37,752 bases of DNA from Ascoidea tarda (nom. inval.). Lineage: Eukaryota > Ascomycota > Saccharomycetes > Ascoideales > Ascoideaceae. Of the stretch, positions 29,801-37,752 are shown piece after piece (position 1 is the stretch's first letter; each line of letters begins with the position of its first letter). Both the position numbers and the translations under genes were made by a program. The stretch spans positions 1 through 37,752 of the forward strand of contig JAKTTS010000094.1 in assembly GCA_030560485.1 (NCBI GenBank). The letters are read 5' to 3'. The notes under the pieces were generated by a model, which ran no database searches, had not been told where the DNA came from, and saw only the letters and a program-made list of their open reading frames with translations.

Positions 29801-30608
29801 CTTTCACAGGTAGCACATAAACAATCTTTATTGTCCTTTCCAAAATAACTTGGAGCATAGGTAACAGATATTTCCTCGCCTCTTAATATTTTTCTTATTG
29901 CTACAATAGTCATCCCGTTAGAGCCCTTTGAGCTAAATCTTGCATTTCCTTTACAATCATGGTTTACAAATCTCGTTGGACCTAACATTAAGCAAGGATT
30001 TGCTTTTCTTGAGGTGTGGATAACGCTGAAATCACTTTTTCCTAATCTTTTAAAATCCACTTCATTTAAAGGTGCCAAACAGCCATACAAAAATTTGACT
30101 TCCTCTCCCTCTTGAAAAGTCTTTCTGGCAACCACGCTTGCTTCTAATTTGCCAGTTTTATGAAAAAATCTGTCTGTTGTTGAAATTTCAAAACCACATT
30201 CCGGAGAAAAAATCTGAAGATATTTTCTTGCATGGCCTACAAACTCATCTCTAATGGAATCATTGGGATATTTGCTAAGGAAGTATTTTATTTTTTTTAG
30301 ATTTTTAAATTCTTCTATTAGTGCTTTATAGTTTTGTCTGGAGGTATCCAAGAGATGTTTGTGTATTAGTGAAAGAATGACTTTGGTTGAAGGTCCATCG
30401 TAATGTGTGGATTCGTCTATTTTCCTTATTTCTGCCCAATAAAAGATCTGGTGTCGAAAGAGAAACACACGTCAAAAATGTTAATACAACTTGGAACACT
30501 GTTATGTTTGCAAGAAACACAAGACTTGCGACATACCTTATCAATAAATATTTCTGTTAGAAAGTCGTCAAATTGCGAGAGATATAGCCAATTGAGATTG
30601 TGACTCAT
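26185..30608 (-). CDS. SET9: SET9 (Suv4-20-type) histone H4-K20 methyltransferase, two exons, 1444 aa
   Basis: Exon 1 is 30537-30608 (MSHNLNWLYLSQFDDFLTEI, ending IDK). Exon 2 is 26185-30447, resuming IFYWAEIRKI; the joined LTEIFIDKIFYWAEIRK matches the SET9 N-terminus. The SET domain shows LGPTRFVNHDC (NHDC at about 186-189), the GEEISVTY motif (Tyr near 221) and a post-SET CLCATC (Cys 233, 235, 238). A second cysteine cluster typical of SET9 (YDCRNCGC, then CYRCVRHYWIYNLAWPLL) lies near residues 490-530. SET9 methylates H4 Lys20 and in fission yeast recruits the DNA damage checkpoint protein Crb2. The remaining 900 residues are acidic and repeat-rich: a run of 15 Asp near residue 1236, His-Asn repeats, Tyr-Gly-Tyr-Glu repeats and a tandem MNGVKNGN. 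Fission yeast Set9 is about 440 residues, so the tail is unusual. S. cerevisiae lacks this gene. Confidence 0.92.
26717..27015. repeat. Coding repeats in the SET9 tail
   Basis: Tandem ATTATG hexamers at 26717-26747 (coding Asn-His repeats) are followed by a CAT/ATC trinucleotide run at about 26750-26812 coding an acidic Asp/Gly tract. At about 26953-27015 a 24-base unit is repeated two and a half times and codes for the MNGVKNGN repeats. A separate TCATATCCATAT-type array at about 26386-26425 codes for Tyr/Gly/Glu repeats. All are in frame. Confidence 0.85.
30448..30536 (-). other. SET9 intron, 89 nt
   Basis: On the minus strand the donor is GTATGT (complement of 30531-30536), a TATTAAC branch-point-like word lies mid-intron, and the acceptor is ACCAG ending at 30448. 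Splicing keeps the frame (phase 0) and joins two segments that both belong to the SET9 N-terminus. The unspliced second exon has no suitable own start with the conserved N-terminus. Confidence 0.9.
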
Positions 30609-30785
30609 GACTAGGTGTATTAAGAAACTATAGTATACAGGTATTTATAAAGCAAAAAAACATTAAATGTAGGTGGTTGGAGCTGTTTATTGTATGTTGG
30701 AGAAAACATCAGATAAACAATAAAACATAAATATTTTTTTTCAGTATTTTCTTTTTGGGCTTTTGCTTGAAATTCAAAATTTAAA

Positions 30786-30810
30786 TGCTCCTGGAGCGGG
30801 ATTCGAACTG
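30786..30810 (-). other. tRNA-like 3' end with a near-consensus TFIIIC B box, no matching 5' half
   Basis: On the minus strand, GTTCGAATCC (complement of 30799-30808) matches the tRNA B box GGTTCGANTCC except for the first G. It is followed by CCGCTCCAGGAGCA, the shape of a tRNA T-arm and acceptor end. The would-be T-stem (TGCAG against CCCGC) barely pairs, and no convincing A box or acceptor 5' half is found upstream. It is therefore a decayed tRNA, or a lone TFIIIC site. It lies about 70 bases past the BIR1 stop codon. The segment GCTCCTGGAGC at 30787-30797 is itself a small inverted repeat. Confidence 0.45.
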
Positions 30811-30879
30811 CACGCAAATTCTCTACTGCCTCATTCTAAACAGAAGCACCAGAAGCACCAGCAACTCTGTCACCAGCAG

Positions 30880-33800
30880 CTATCTCGAGATGGTGGTTGT
30901 ATCTGTAACCTCGTCGCAGCGGAGAAGCTCGATGGCCTTCCTGCCCTCCTTCTCGAACACCTTTATCATGCTCTCGCACGTAAGCATCAATAGCTTTTTC
31001 GTCTGGGCAGCTTCGTAGCTGATCCATTCTTCGATTGTCATGTCCAATTCTTTTTCAGGCATTTGCGATATAAATCCAGTCAATAGTCCTTCAGAATCAC
31101 TGTTCAACTGGCACTCTAATTTGACAATCTCGTCCAAAAAATCATTAGCATTTTTCAAGTCAGAAAGCTTGTCATTTAGAATTTCTTTGTGGTCCACAAC
31201 TTTCCAATGCTTTGGGAGTATCTCCACTCTATTTGTGTTTCCAAGCTTTAACCGTAAATCCAATTGGTAATCTCGAAGCTCAGTCGTGTTATTGTCCATT
31301 ATACAACTAGTATATTCATAATCAGGCGTCCCTTGTGCAAATGGAGCAATGCTATTGAGATTTGACGTATTATTCATATTAGCTGGTGACCGTATTGGTG
31401 TTAGGTATGGAGAAGCCATTAATGATTTTTTAGCATCATTTGCAAATATTAACAGTTTATTAGTTGTGTCTAGATTTGGAAGTCTGCTTTGTGTTATTGT
31501 GTTTTCTGCCATGGGCATGAATGATGATGTATTTATTGAGGAGTCTTCAATTGATATGACTAAAGAAGAGTCTTCCACATTTATTCTTGAATCGTGGCCA
31601 TTATCATAATCACTATCACCGTCATGATCTTTTTCGTTCTTGTTCTTGTTTTCTTTCTCGTTTTTTCTATCTCTATCTAAATTCCCAGTTGAGCCTCTAT
31701 GAATATCGCCCTTATTTATGCTATCATTATCACTATCATTGATATTTGTATGATTATTCTTCTTATTGCTACTTTGACTATCGTTTTCAATTTTCAAGCT
31801 ACCTTCAACTGTATTTTCCATAATAATGTTGTTGAAAGTATTATCTGTTACATTTAAAATATTGTTCTCAAAATTATCCATTTTATCTTCAAACTCTTTT
31901 ATAACTTCTAGTCGAGTAGAATTAGCTGCAGGCTCAAAATTTTGTTGTATCTGTAGTTGAGAATTTTTATACTGTGACAAAAAAGTCTTTTTTCTTTGTT
32001 CTTCTTGTTCCTCAATAAACGAAAATGACTTAAGAATACTTTCTCTTAAAGACTTTCTTTTAACGGTTGAAGGTGAGGTTTTACTATCAAAATATCTACC
32101 CCCTTTATTTAACAGTAACAAATCTATCAGACTTTCTTGTTTGTTTCCACTAGTAAAAGCATCATGAAAAATTTCAGAGCTTTCAAAGGTATCATCAACT
32201 TGATAAACTTCTTGAGTTTCTTTCCTATGATTTTCGTTTGAATCTTTCCTTTCCACGTCAACTGCTTTCGCAGTATATACGTTTACATCATCTTTAATAG
32301 AGTTTTGTATTTTAATCAAGTTTTTATCATCCTCATTTTCTTTCATTTCAACCTTGTTATTAGTAACGTCACTAGTTGGTAATTGATTGGCAATTTTTTT
32401 AGGGCTTTGCAAGAAATTGTCATCACTATCAAGTCTATTTATCATGTTTTCTGGTTCGTCTTTTGATAAATGATTATTTAAATTAACGAATTTTAATTCA
32501 TTATCTTTTGTTTTGAAATTTTTTACTGTCTCGGATGACAACTCTTTTTCTTCTTCTATTTTATCAACCAAATCATTGCTTTGAATAAAGCTATTGGTGT
32601 TTCTTTTGTTATTTTCTACCAATTTAGACTCTTCATTATTATAATTATTACCATTAAAATCATTATTTTCTTCCTCGTCAAGCAGAAAAAAACTTAATAA
32701 TTCTGTATTATTTGTTATAGAATTTTTTCTTAAAGACTCATTTTTTGTTTTATTTTCCTTGTGTACATTTTTTGTATTCTGAAGTGTTGAATTTTCAGAT
32801 GTCCGAGGTCTAGAAGAACTTGCAATTAATTTTGATTTTTTATTTCTGGCTTTCGTTAAACCATCGTTATTGATAAAATCATTTAACAAAAAGTCTTCAG
32901 AATCTAAACCACTATTTGAGTTTATTGAACTTGGCTTTGAGTATGATTTTGATCTCGATTTTGATCTCAACCTTGAATTTGACTTGGTTTTTATTTTAGA
33001 TTTTAATTTGGATTTGGATTTAGATTTGGATTTAGATTTTGAATATGATTTAGTCTGAATTATACCGGCATCTTCTACTTCTTCAATATCAGAATTTGGC
33101 AATATTGTACTTGAAATTGTTGATTTAGAAGTATTACTTCTCGTTCTCTTATTCGTTCTTAGTTTTGATATATTTATGCTAGAATTATCAGTTGTGGGTA
33201 TTAAATCGGATATATTATCGAGTTGTATAGTTTTTCTTTTTTTTGAAGTTGTTGTACTGGCTTTTGAAGAATTAACCAGATGATTTAAATCGGAAATTTG
33301 AGAATTATCGGAACTAAGCTCATGATTTTCCTTTTCCTTGTGATCATTATTATCTATGTGTATTAAATTATCAGAAAATTTGAAAAAATAACAATCCGGA
33401 GATCTCTTTTTATGTTCTTTCAAAGGATCATCATTTTTTTCCCATTGTTTTAAAGATTTGTTGCAATATATACAAAATACTTGGTCGAAATTTGAATTCA
33501 AAGAGTCAGGTAAATAATAAAAACCTGCATTAATCATTCTCAATGAATTTGGAATCCAATTTGCGTGAGTCTTGTTATTATCATAAGGCCATTTTTTGAG
33601 AAACGAATTTTTCCTTATTTCAAGCATTTTTTTGCCAAATGGATCATTAAAAACATCAATTTTGGACCAATCATAATCTTTCAATTCTAAGTTAACATTT
33701 TTCTCTAAAAAAGTGTCTCTGTGCTGTTTTTGTAAAAGGAAAATTGATTGCAAACAATCTGGATTTGAGTATTTGAGGTGATATTCAATAGGATTTATGA

Positions 33801-34041
33801 TATTCTCCCAGTTGGATATTTTTTTATTGCAACCCGAACATGTAACTCTATCTGGATTCAATTTTGTAGGAGTGAAATAAAAGCCTTGTCCAGCCATTAC
33901 TTCCCACGATGGGTAGCTGTCAAAGCTGTTGTTTGGCGGCCATGTAATTTTAATCTTTTTCTGTTTTCCAATTTCCTTTGGCTCCTTGAAGGAATTTAGC
34001 CTGGTTTCCTTGAAGTAAAAAGAAGATACTGCTCTAGCCAT
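30880..34041 (-). CDS. BIR1: Survivin homologue BIR1, inner-centromere (chromosomal passenger) protein, 1053 aa
   Basis: Two BIR zinc domains open the protein. The first has Cys68, Cys71, His88 and Cys96 (C-x2-C-x16-H-x7-C), preceded by WPPNNSFDSYPSWEVMAGQGFY. The second has Cys190, Cys193, His210 and Cys217 (C-x2-C-x16-H-x6-C), preceded by WPYDNNKTHANWIPNSLRMINAGFYY. BIR1 targets the Aurora B complex (Ipl1-Sli15-Nbl1) to centromeres. A long disordered middle contains a Ser-Lys repeat array (alternating SKSKSKSK, about residues 333-365) and many acidic/Asn stretches. The C-terminal 70 residues (ELDMTIEEWISYEAAQTKKL onward) form a helix likely to bind Sli15, as in the S. cerevisiae protein (954 aa). 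The ATG at 34041 gives MARAVSSFYFKETRLNSF and is the first in frame. The last 50 or so codons are GC-rich. Confidence 0.95.
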   Translation of the reverse strand: MARAVSSFYFKETRLNSFKEPKEIGKQKKIKITWPPNNSFDSYPSWEVMAGQGFYFTPTKLNPDRVTCSGCNKKISNWENIINPIEYHLKYSNPDCLQSIFLLQKQHRDTFLEKNVNLELKDYDWSKIDVFNDPFGKKMLEIRKNSFLKKWPYDNNKTHANWIPNSLRMINAGFYYLPDSLNSNFDQVFCIYCNKSLKQWEKNDDPLKEHKKRSPDCYFFKFSDNLIHIDNNDHKEKENHELSSDNSQISDLNHLVNSSKASTTTSKKRKTIQLDNISDLIPTTDNSSINISKLRTNKRTRSNTSKSTISSTILPNSDIEEVEDAGIIQTKSYSKSKSKSKSKSKLKSKIKTKSNSRLRSKSRSKSYSKPSSINSNSGLDSEDFLLNDFINNDGLTKARNKKSKLIASSSRPRTSENSTLQNTKNVHKENKTKNESLRKNSITNNTELLSFFLLDEEENNDFNGNNYNNEESKLVENNKRNTNSFIQSNDLVDKIEEEKELSSETVKNFKTKDNELKFVNLNNHLSKDEPENMINRLDSDDNFLQSPKKIANQLPTSDVTNNKVEMKENEDDKNLIKIQNSIKDDVNVYTAKAVDVERKDSNENHRKETQEVYQVDDTFESSEIFHDAFTSGNKQESLIDLLLLNKGGRYFDSKTSPSTVKRKSLRESILKSFSFIEEQEEQRKKTFLSQYKNSQLQIQQNFEPAANSTRLEVIKEFEDKMDNFENNILNVTDNTFNNIIMENTVEGSLKIENDSQSSNKKNNHTNINDSDNDSINKGDIHRGSTGNLDRDRKNEKENKNKNEKDHDGDSDYDNGHDSRINVEDSSLVISIEDSSINTSSFMPMAENTITQSRLPNLDTTNKLLIFANDAKKSLMASPYLTPIRSPANMNNTSNLNSIAPFAQGTPDYEYTSCIMDNNTTELRDYQLDLRLKLGNTNRVEILPKHWKVVDHKEILNDKLSDLKNANDFLDEIVKLECQLNSDSEGLLTGFISQMPEKELDMTIEEWISYEAAQTKKLLMLTCESMIKVFEKEGRKAIELLRCDEVTDTTTISR

Positions 34042-34374
34042 TCTCCAGACAGAATCAAACCAACCAAAACAATTCTTGTGTAAATGAAACGGATTTAGTC
34101 CATGTTGTGTCGACTGTTTGGGAAAGTTTAGTTGTTTATTTATTCATGAGGAAAATCTCAATTTGTAAACACATCCATAGAACTGGTTTTGAGTTAATAT
34201 GTTTTTTCATGTATTTTCCTGCGTGTATCCTAATCTGGAAGTGCTTTGCAAATGTGACCTTCCAGGAGCAATTTTGTTCTCCCTTTGGTTTCTTACCAGT
34301 ATGTTTTTTTTGTTATATTTAGATCAAGATTACCCAATCAGACAAGCCATCAAATCTATATTAACGACAGCAGA
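34042..34374. promoter_or_regulatory. Divergent promoter between BIR1 and the FAS1-domain gene
   Basis: These 333 bases separate two outward-facing starts. The frame of the right-hand gene stays open upstream to 34285, but the signal peptide begins at the ATG at 34375. I see no site I can name with confidence. Confidence 0.4.
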
Positions 34375-35076
34375 ATGAGATTCAATATCTTCTTCTTTAT
34401 TTTCAGTTTGGGTTTTGTTTTTAACCTTTCTCTTTCAAAGAATATTTTTGACCCAAGTAAGTTCAAAAACAGCGACTTTGATTTCAAAAAGGTTAAAAGA
34501 TCTTATCAATCCATTTTGACTCCCAAGGAAATGAACGTTGATAAATTCACTTCTAATTTGATATCCTTAGATAGTTTTAGAAATAAACAAATATCCGTTT
34601 TTTCATACTATTTAAGGGATCATAACGATTTATTGAATGAATTGCTCACTTCATCACTGAACAACAAAATCAATCTTATTATTTTTGTTCCAGTTGATTC
34701 CCAATTAGAAAAATTGCCTTTAAAACCCTGGGAATTTCCTACAAAGGTTGAGGATGATAAATATACTGAAAAGGAAATTGACGAAATTTCTTCAGCTAAT
34801 GTTCAAAGCTTTATTAAAAGCCATATAGTTAATGTTAATCATAATTTGGCCTCTCTTTCAAATAATAAAGAAATTTCATTGATCACTTTGAATGATCATA
34901 GATTGGTTTTCACACATAATCATCAAGATAATGCAGATGATGTTTATTTTGTTAAAACTGAAGATTCTGATGCCAACTCGTGGTTCAAAGTCATTGAATC
35001 TAAAGAAATTGAATCAGAGAATTCAAATCTTTTAGTTGCTGTTATTGATGGTGTTTTGGATACTCCTTCAATTTAA
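34375..35076 (+). CDS. Secreted or vacuolar protein with one fasciclin (FAS1) domain, 233 aa
   Basis: The start at 34375 gives MRFNIFFFIFSLGFVFNLSL, a strong signal peptide; an upstream ATG at 34285 would add 30 residues in front of it and is unlikely. After a basic linker, residues of about 65-230 match a FAS1 domain. Seen are FSYYLRDHNDLLNELLT (the alpha-helical opening), LIIFVPVDSQLEKLP (the FxPxDxA-type strand), VQSFIKSHIVN (the H box) and LVAVIDGVLDTPS (the closing IDxVL motif). FAS1 proteins act in adhesion; the yeast single-domain members such as YDR262W are poorly understood and partly vacuolar. There is no GPI signal or membrane span at the C-terminus. The gene ends facing SEM1. Confidence 0.8.
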   Translation: MRFNIFFFIFSLGFVFNLSLSKNIFDPSKFKNSDFDFKKVKRSYQSILTPKEMNVDKFTSNLISLDSFRNKQISVFSYYLRDHNDLLNELLTSSLNNKINLIIFVPVDSQLEKLPLKPWEFPTKVEDDKYTEKEIDEISSANVQSFIKSHIVNVNHNLASLSNNKEISLITLNDHRLVFTHNHQDNADDVYFVKTEDSDANSWFKVIESKEIESENSNLLVAVIDGVLDTPSI

Positions 35077-35421
35077 TACAACTATTATATCTCTTTGCTT
35101 TTCATTCTCATTTTTGTAATTTTTTTAAGTGTCATTATCGAGACAAATACGTTTTATTTATGGTTTTCTATTATATACTGAATTTATGGATATTTTATTT
35201 ATTAAAAACTAGAGAATCTTTCTCTACTTGACTTGAAATATTTAGCTATTCAAATCCAGAACTATAAAAGCACAAGCATAGATCACAAATAAAAAAACCT
35301 GGACACAAACTGTAACAAATATATCAAAGAAAAAAAGAAAAATATATATTAAAAGATCAACTGGATTTATAAACCATAACCCCAATCACTAATTTGAATC
35401 TCAACGCCATGTATTTCCATT
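35077..35421. other. Convergent intergenic region between the FAS1 gene and SEM1
   Basis: AT-rich sequence with T-rich and A-rich tracts suitable for two 3' ends. No gene, repeat or RNA feature is visible. Confidence 0.5.
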
Positions 35422-35688
35422 TCATCTGTTACGCGTCAATTCTTTCTTTAATTGTTCGCTAAAATCATCACCCACATCATCGTCATCCCAATCTTGATCC
35501 CATAATTGGTTTTCGCCTTCAGCGCCTAATGTCTGATCTTCTTCCCAATCTTCAATGGCAAAATCCTCAAACTCGTCATCTTCTTCTAAAGTTTGGATTT
35601 CAGGATCTTTTTTTAGCTGGTTTTCCTTTGGTGTTCCTGTTTTTTGGGAAGAACTACTTTGTGATGTAGCACCAGATTTTTCAGACAT
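35422..35688 (-). CDS. SEM1: Proteasome lid and TREX-2 subunit SEM1 (DSS1), 88 aa
   Basis: SEM1/DSS1 is a small acidic tether found in the 19S proteasome lid and in the TREX-2 mRNA export complex; its vertebrate form also binds BRCA2. The signature blocks are plain: LEEDDEFEDFAIEDWEED in the middle, then NQLWDQDWDDDDVGDDFSEQ and LKKELTR at the end, the same order and spacing as in S. cerevisiae Sem1 (89 aa). The start at 35688 (MSEKSGATSQSSSSQKTG) is the first ATG in frame and the length is normal. No intron is required. A proteasome-associated control element (GGTGGCAAA) was looked for upstream; only a weak GTGGCACC-like word occurs near 35770 on the minus strand. Confidence 0.95.
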   Translation of the reverse strand: MSEKSGATSQSSSSQKTGTPKENQLKKDPEIQTLEEDDEFEDFAIEDWEEDQTLGAEGENQLWDQDWDDDDVGDDFSEQLKKELTRNR

Positions 35689-36364
35689 GATTGAAATGAA
35701 ATGCTGTTTAGATATAGAGTGAACCTATTAGTTGATGAGAGTTTCTCTTTTCGACTTTAAAGTGTTTGGTGCCACTCGGAATAAGCTCCATCTCGTATTT
35801 CCGGGTAACTTCTTTTTTTGATATTATCTGCTGTGTTTAAAATCCATTTTTCTGAATTTGGTAGAATATTTTTTGGATTCAATTTTGAAAAACAGTAAAA
35901 CTTTTAAAAACAAACCAAAGATCAGCAAATGATCCTAAAAATATATCACTAAAAATGCAGGTATGAGCTTTTTCTAAAGAATTAAGTAAATAAAAGCAAT
36001 TAAAAAGCTCCCAATTGGCTCAACAATTGATACAAAACAGATCAATAGGGATGCCAATTTTTTATAAACATGATTTAAACTGAATTCCAGCTAAAAGTAA
36101 TATTTCTAAATCTCAAATAAAAGACAACTACAAAAATAGAAAATTAATAGTGCAATTTAAGTATTAAGCATGAACGATCCCCATATGGAATAGCTTTTTT
36201 CTACCAAATAAAAGATTATAATAGGTTGAATACAATTTTTAAATTTCTCAAAAATAACCGACCAATAATATTAATTCAAACCCAAGTCATCATATCGATT
36301 TGGTTTGTTCCAAAACTATTTGAGACAAAAATTAGATTAATGAAAAAATAATATTTTTTCAGCA
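35689..36364. other. AT-rich intergenic region upstream of SEM1
   Basis: About 680 bases separate the SEM1 start from the 3' end of the next minus-strand gene. ATGCAG followed by GTATGA at 35956-35967 looks like a tiny first exon with a donor site on the plus strand. However, neither nearby AG acceptor (near 36030 and 36090) yields more than about ten codons. I see nothing else. Confidence 0.45.
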
Positions 36365-37685
36365 TTATATAGTGGTAATATTGTTTTCTGTGATAAATTG
36401 TTGCATTTTATCGATATTTTCCTTATATGAGCTCTCTTCAATTAAAAGCAGACGTAATTCAGTTTCAAATAGTTCATTTTTAAGTTCTTCATGACTTGAA
36501 AATATAGTTATGAACTCTTCTTTCCAACTTCTAAAACTAATGTTTGTCGAAAGAGATTCACAATTTTGTTTTAACTCTCTCAACTTTGTATTTCCATCAA
36601 CCATCAAAGCACGTTTTTTCTTTTTCTTTATTTTTTCTCTGTTTTTTGAAGAACCTGACTTTCTTTTCAGAGGTAATAATTTTGAATTCTGAATATCTAT
36701 ATTCTCCGAATTCAATTGATTAATAGACGAGACTATATCATTCCATACAGAAGGAGGCGCGATAGATTTTAAAGCTGTTTTCGATGGTGTTAAACTGGTC
36801 TTTTTAGTTTTGGGTTTTGTTTTTAAAACTAAACTTGAGTTTTCAGGATCGATTATAGTTGAGTCATTATTTCCAGAATCATCATCAACCAAAACTTCTT
36901 TTGGATTAGTGAAATTTTGGGGTTTTTCTTGAACCGTTTGTTTCATTTTTGACAAAACAAACGGATTAGGTATAGTAATATCTTTAGTAATTGATAAATC
37001 TTCATTCGAGTCATCATTTGAAAATAAAGGATTTCTATCAGATTGAAGATTACTTGTATTTAAATCATTTCCAGCGGACGAACTTTGCATTGTGGTATAA
37101 TGTATACTGCTCATCCAGCTACTAGAGTCTTCATCATTTTTATTGTCCTTCTTTGAATCAGATTTGTTTTTTTCAAATTTATTCAAACCATCGTCAAGAT
37201 TTCTTAATTTAGAGGCTGGAGAAGTACTTGTGATAATAGGTTGGTTTTTGGAGTAGTTTTTGTTTTGTATTTCCTGGTTAAATATATTTTGCTGATTTAA
37301 TTCCTCGTTTATGATTTGTCCTAAATCTATTTCAGTGGATGAGTTATTTAACAATACATCATTGGGGCTTATTCTTTTCAATTTTGAGTAATTTGTTTCA
37401 GTTTCAACCTCTAAAATTTCATGAAGATTTTCTTGAATTGTATTTATATTTTGGTTTTGGTTTTGGTTTTGATGTTGAGTAGTATCTTTTTCATCACCAT
37501 TTAGTATATGGTGAATTTCAGCTACTTTTAATTGTAAAAATTCATCTAGTTTGTCTAATATGATATCTTCTTCATTTAAAAGCACATCTCCCTTTTCAGG
37601 CTCGATATTTATATCGCCTTTCAGATATTTTTGATTATTATTTTGAGTATTAAAACCTGGGGTGATTATGTTTATATACCAAAAA
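36365..37685 (-). CDS. 3' exon of an unidentified, nuclear-looking protein; 5' end outside the window
   Basis: An open frame of about 440 codons ends at 36365. It has no ATG near its upstream end, and the frame is closed by a stop just before 37711, so its start must lie in an earlier exon beyond the right edge. TTTCTCCTAG on the minus strand (ending at 37686) is a plausible acceptor, with ATCTAATC as a branch-like word about 25 bases before it. The exon starts FWYINIITPGFN. It contains a QNQNQNQN repeat, many Ser/Asn/Asp-rich stretches, a basic KNREKIKKKKKR cluster (a likely nuclear localisation signal) and then a predicted coiled or helical C-terminus of about 90 residues (from KLRELKQNCESL to the end). 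I cannot name the family; a kinetochore or DNA-repair scaffold would fit such a layout, but that is guesswork. Confidence 0.65.
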
Positions 37686-37752
37686 CTAGGAGAAAGTAAA
37701 TTCAAAATTGATTAGATATTTTTGATTAATTTATTAATTTTTTTTACCAAAA

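Noticed and set aside
30786-30880. A complete tRNA gene next to BIR1
   Set aside because: Only the B box and a 3' acceptor-like end are present. The T-stem pairs at about one position, and no A box or matching 5' acceptor was found within tRNA distance.
35956-36100. A tiny first exon ATGCAG followed by a GTATGA donor, as for a short spliced gene such as ubiquitin
   Set aside because: Neither downstream AG acceptor gives more than about ten codons, there is no TACTAAC-type branch point, and the ubiquitin sequence does not follow.

Overview
The window looks like nuclear DNA of a budding yeast (Saccharomycotina). It is very AT-rich, the proteins carry long Asn- and Asp-rich inserts, the two introns that can be placed have yeast-type signals (GTATGT donors, TACTAAC or TATTAAC branch points), and the gene set is fungal. 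An H4K20-type SET9 methyltransferase and a ribosomal protein promoter with Tbf1- and Cbf1-like sites argue against a close relative of S. cerevisiae. An Ascoidea- or Saccharomycopsis-like lineage is possible, but nothing here fixes the genus or the reading of CUG.

Layout. 1-689: start of an Asn-rich gene beginning MGNN, minus strand, running off the left edge. 690-2109: long GC-rich gene-free stretch ending in the RPS15 promoter. 2110-3436: RPS15 with an 886-nt intron. 3837-4010: a 57-residue GPI-type cell-surface gene, minus. 4585-8520: a very divergent ubiquitin-specific protease, minus. 8900-13564: nucleoporin POM152. 13766-15844: ATG7. 16197-18155: a PalH/RIM21-family pH sensor. 18520-21957: an ARO80-like zinc-cluster activator, minus. 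22682-23929: ECM33, minus. 23930-26184: a 2.25-kb gene-poor stretch with a sharp GC island. 26185-30608: SET9, minus, with an 89-nt intron and an enormous acidic tail. 30786-30810: a tRNA-like B-box relic. 30880-34041: BIR1 (survivin), minus. 34375-35076: a secreted FAS1-domain protein. 35422-35688: SEM1, minus. 36365-37685: 3' part of an unidentified gene, minus, continuing off the right edge.

The genes are ordinary eukaryotic housekeeping genes and do not form one pathway. Themes that recur are chromatin and chromosome segregation (SET9, BIR1), ubiquitin and proteasome biology (the USP, SEM1, and ATG7 as an E1-like enzyme), and the cell surface and ambient pH (ECM33, the small GPI protein, the PalH protein). 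I found no mobile element, CRISPR array or virus-like element, and no convincing new system. The most informative leads are the Tbf1/Cbf1-type RPS15 promoter, the GC islands and GC-rich gene ends in AT-rich DNA, the divergent USP, the SET9 tail and the lone B-box.
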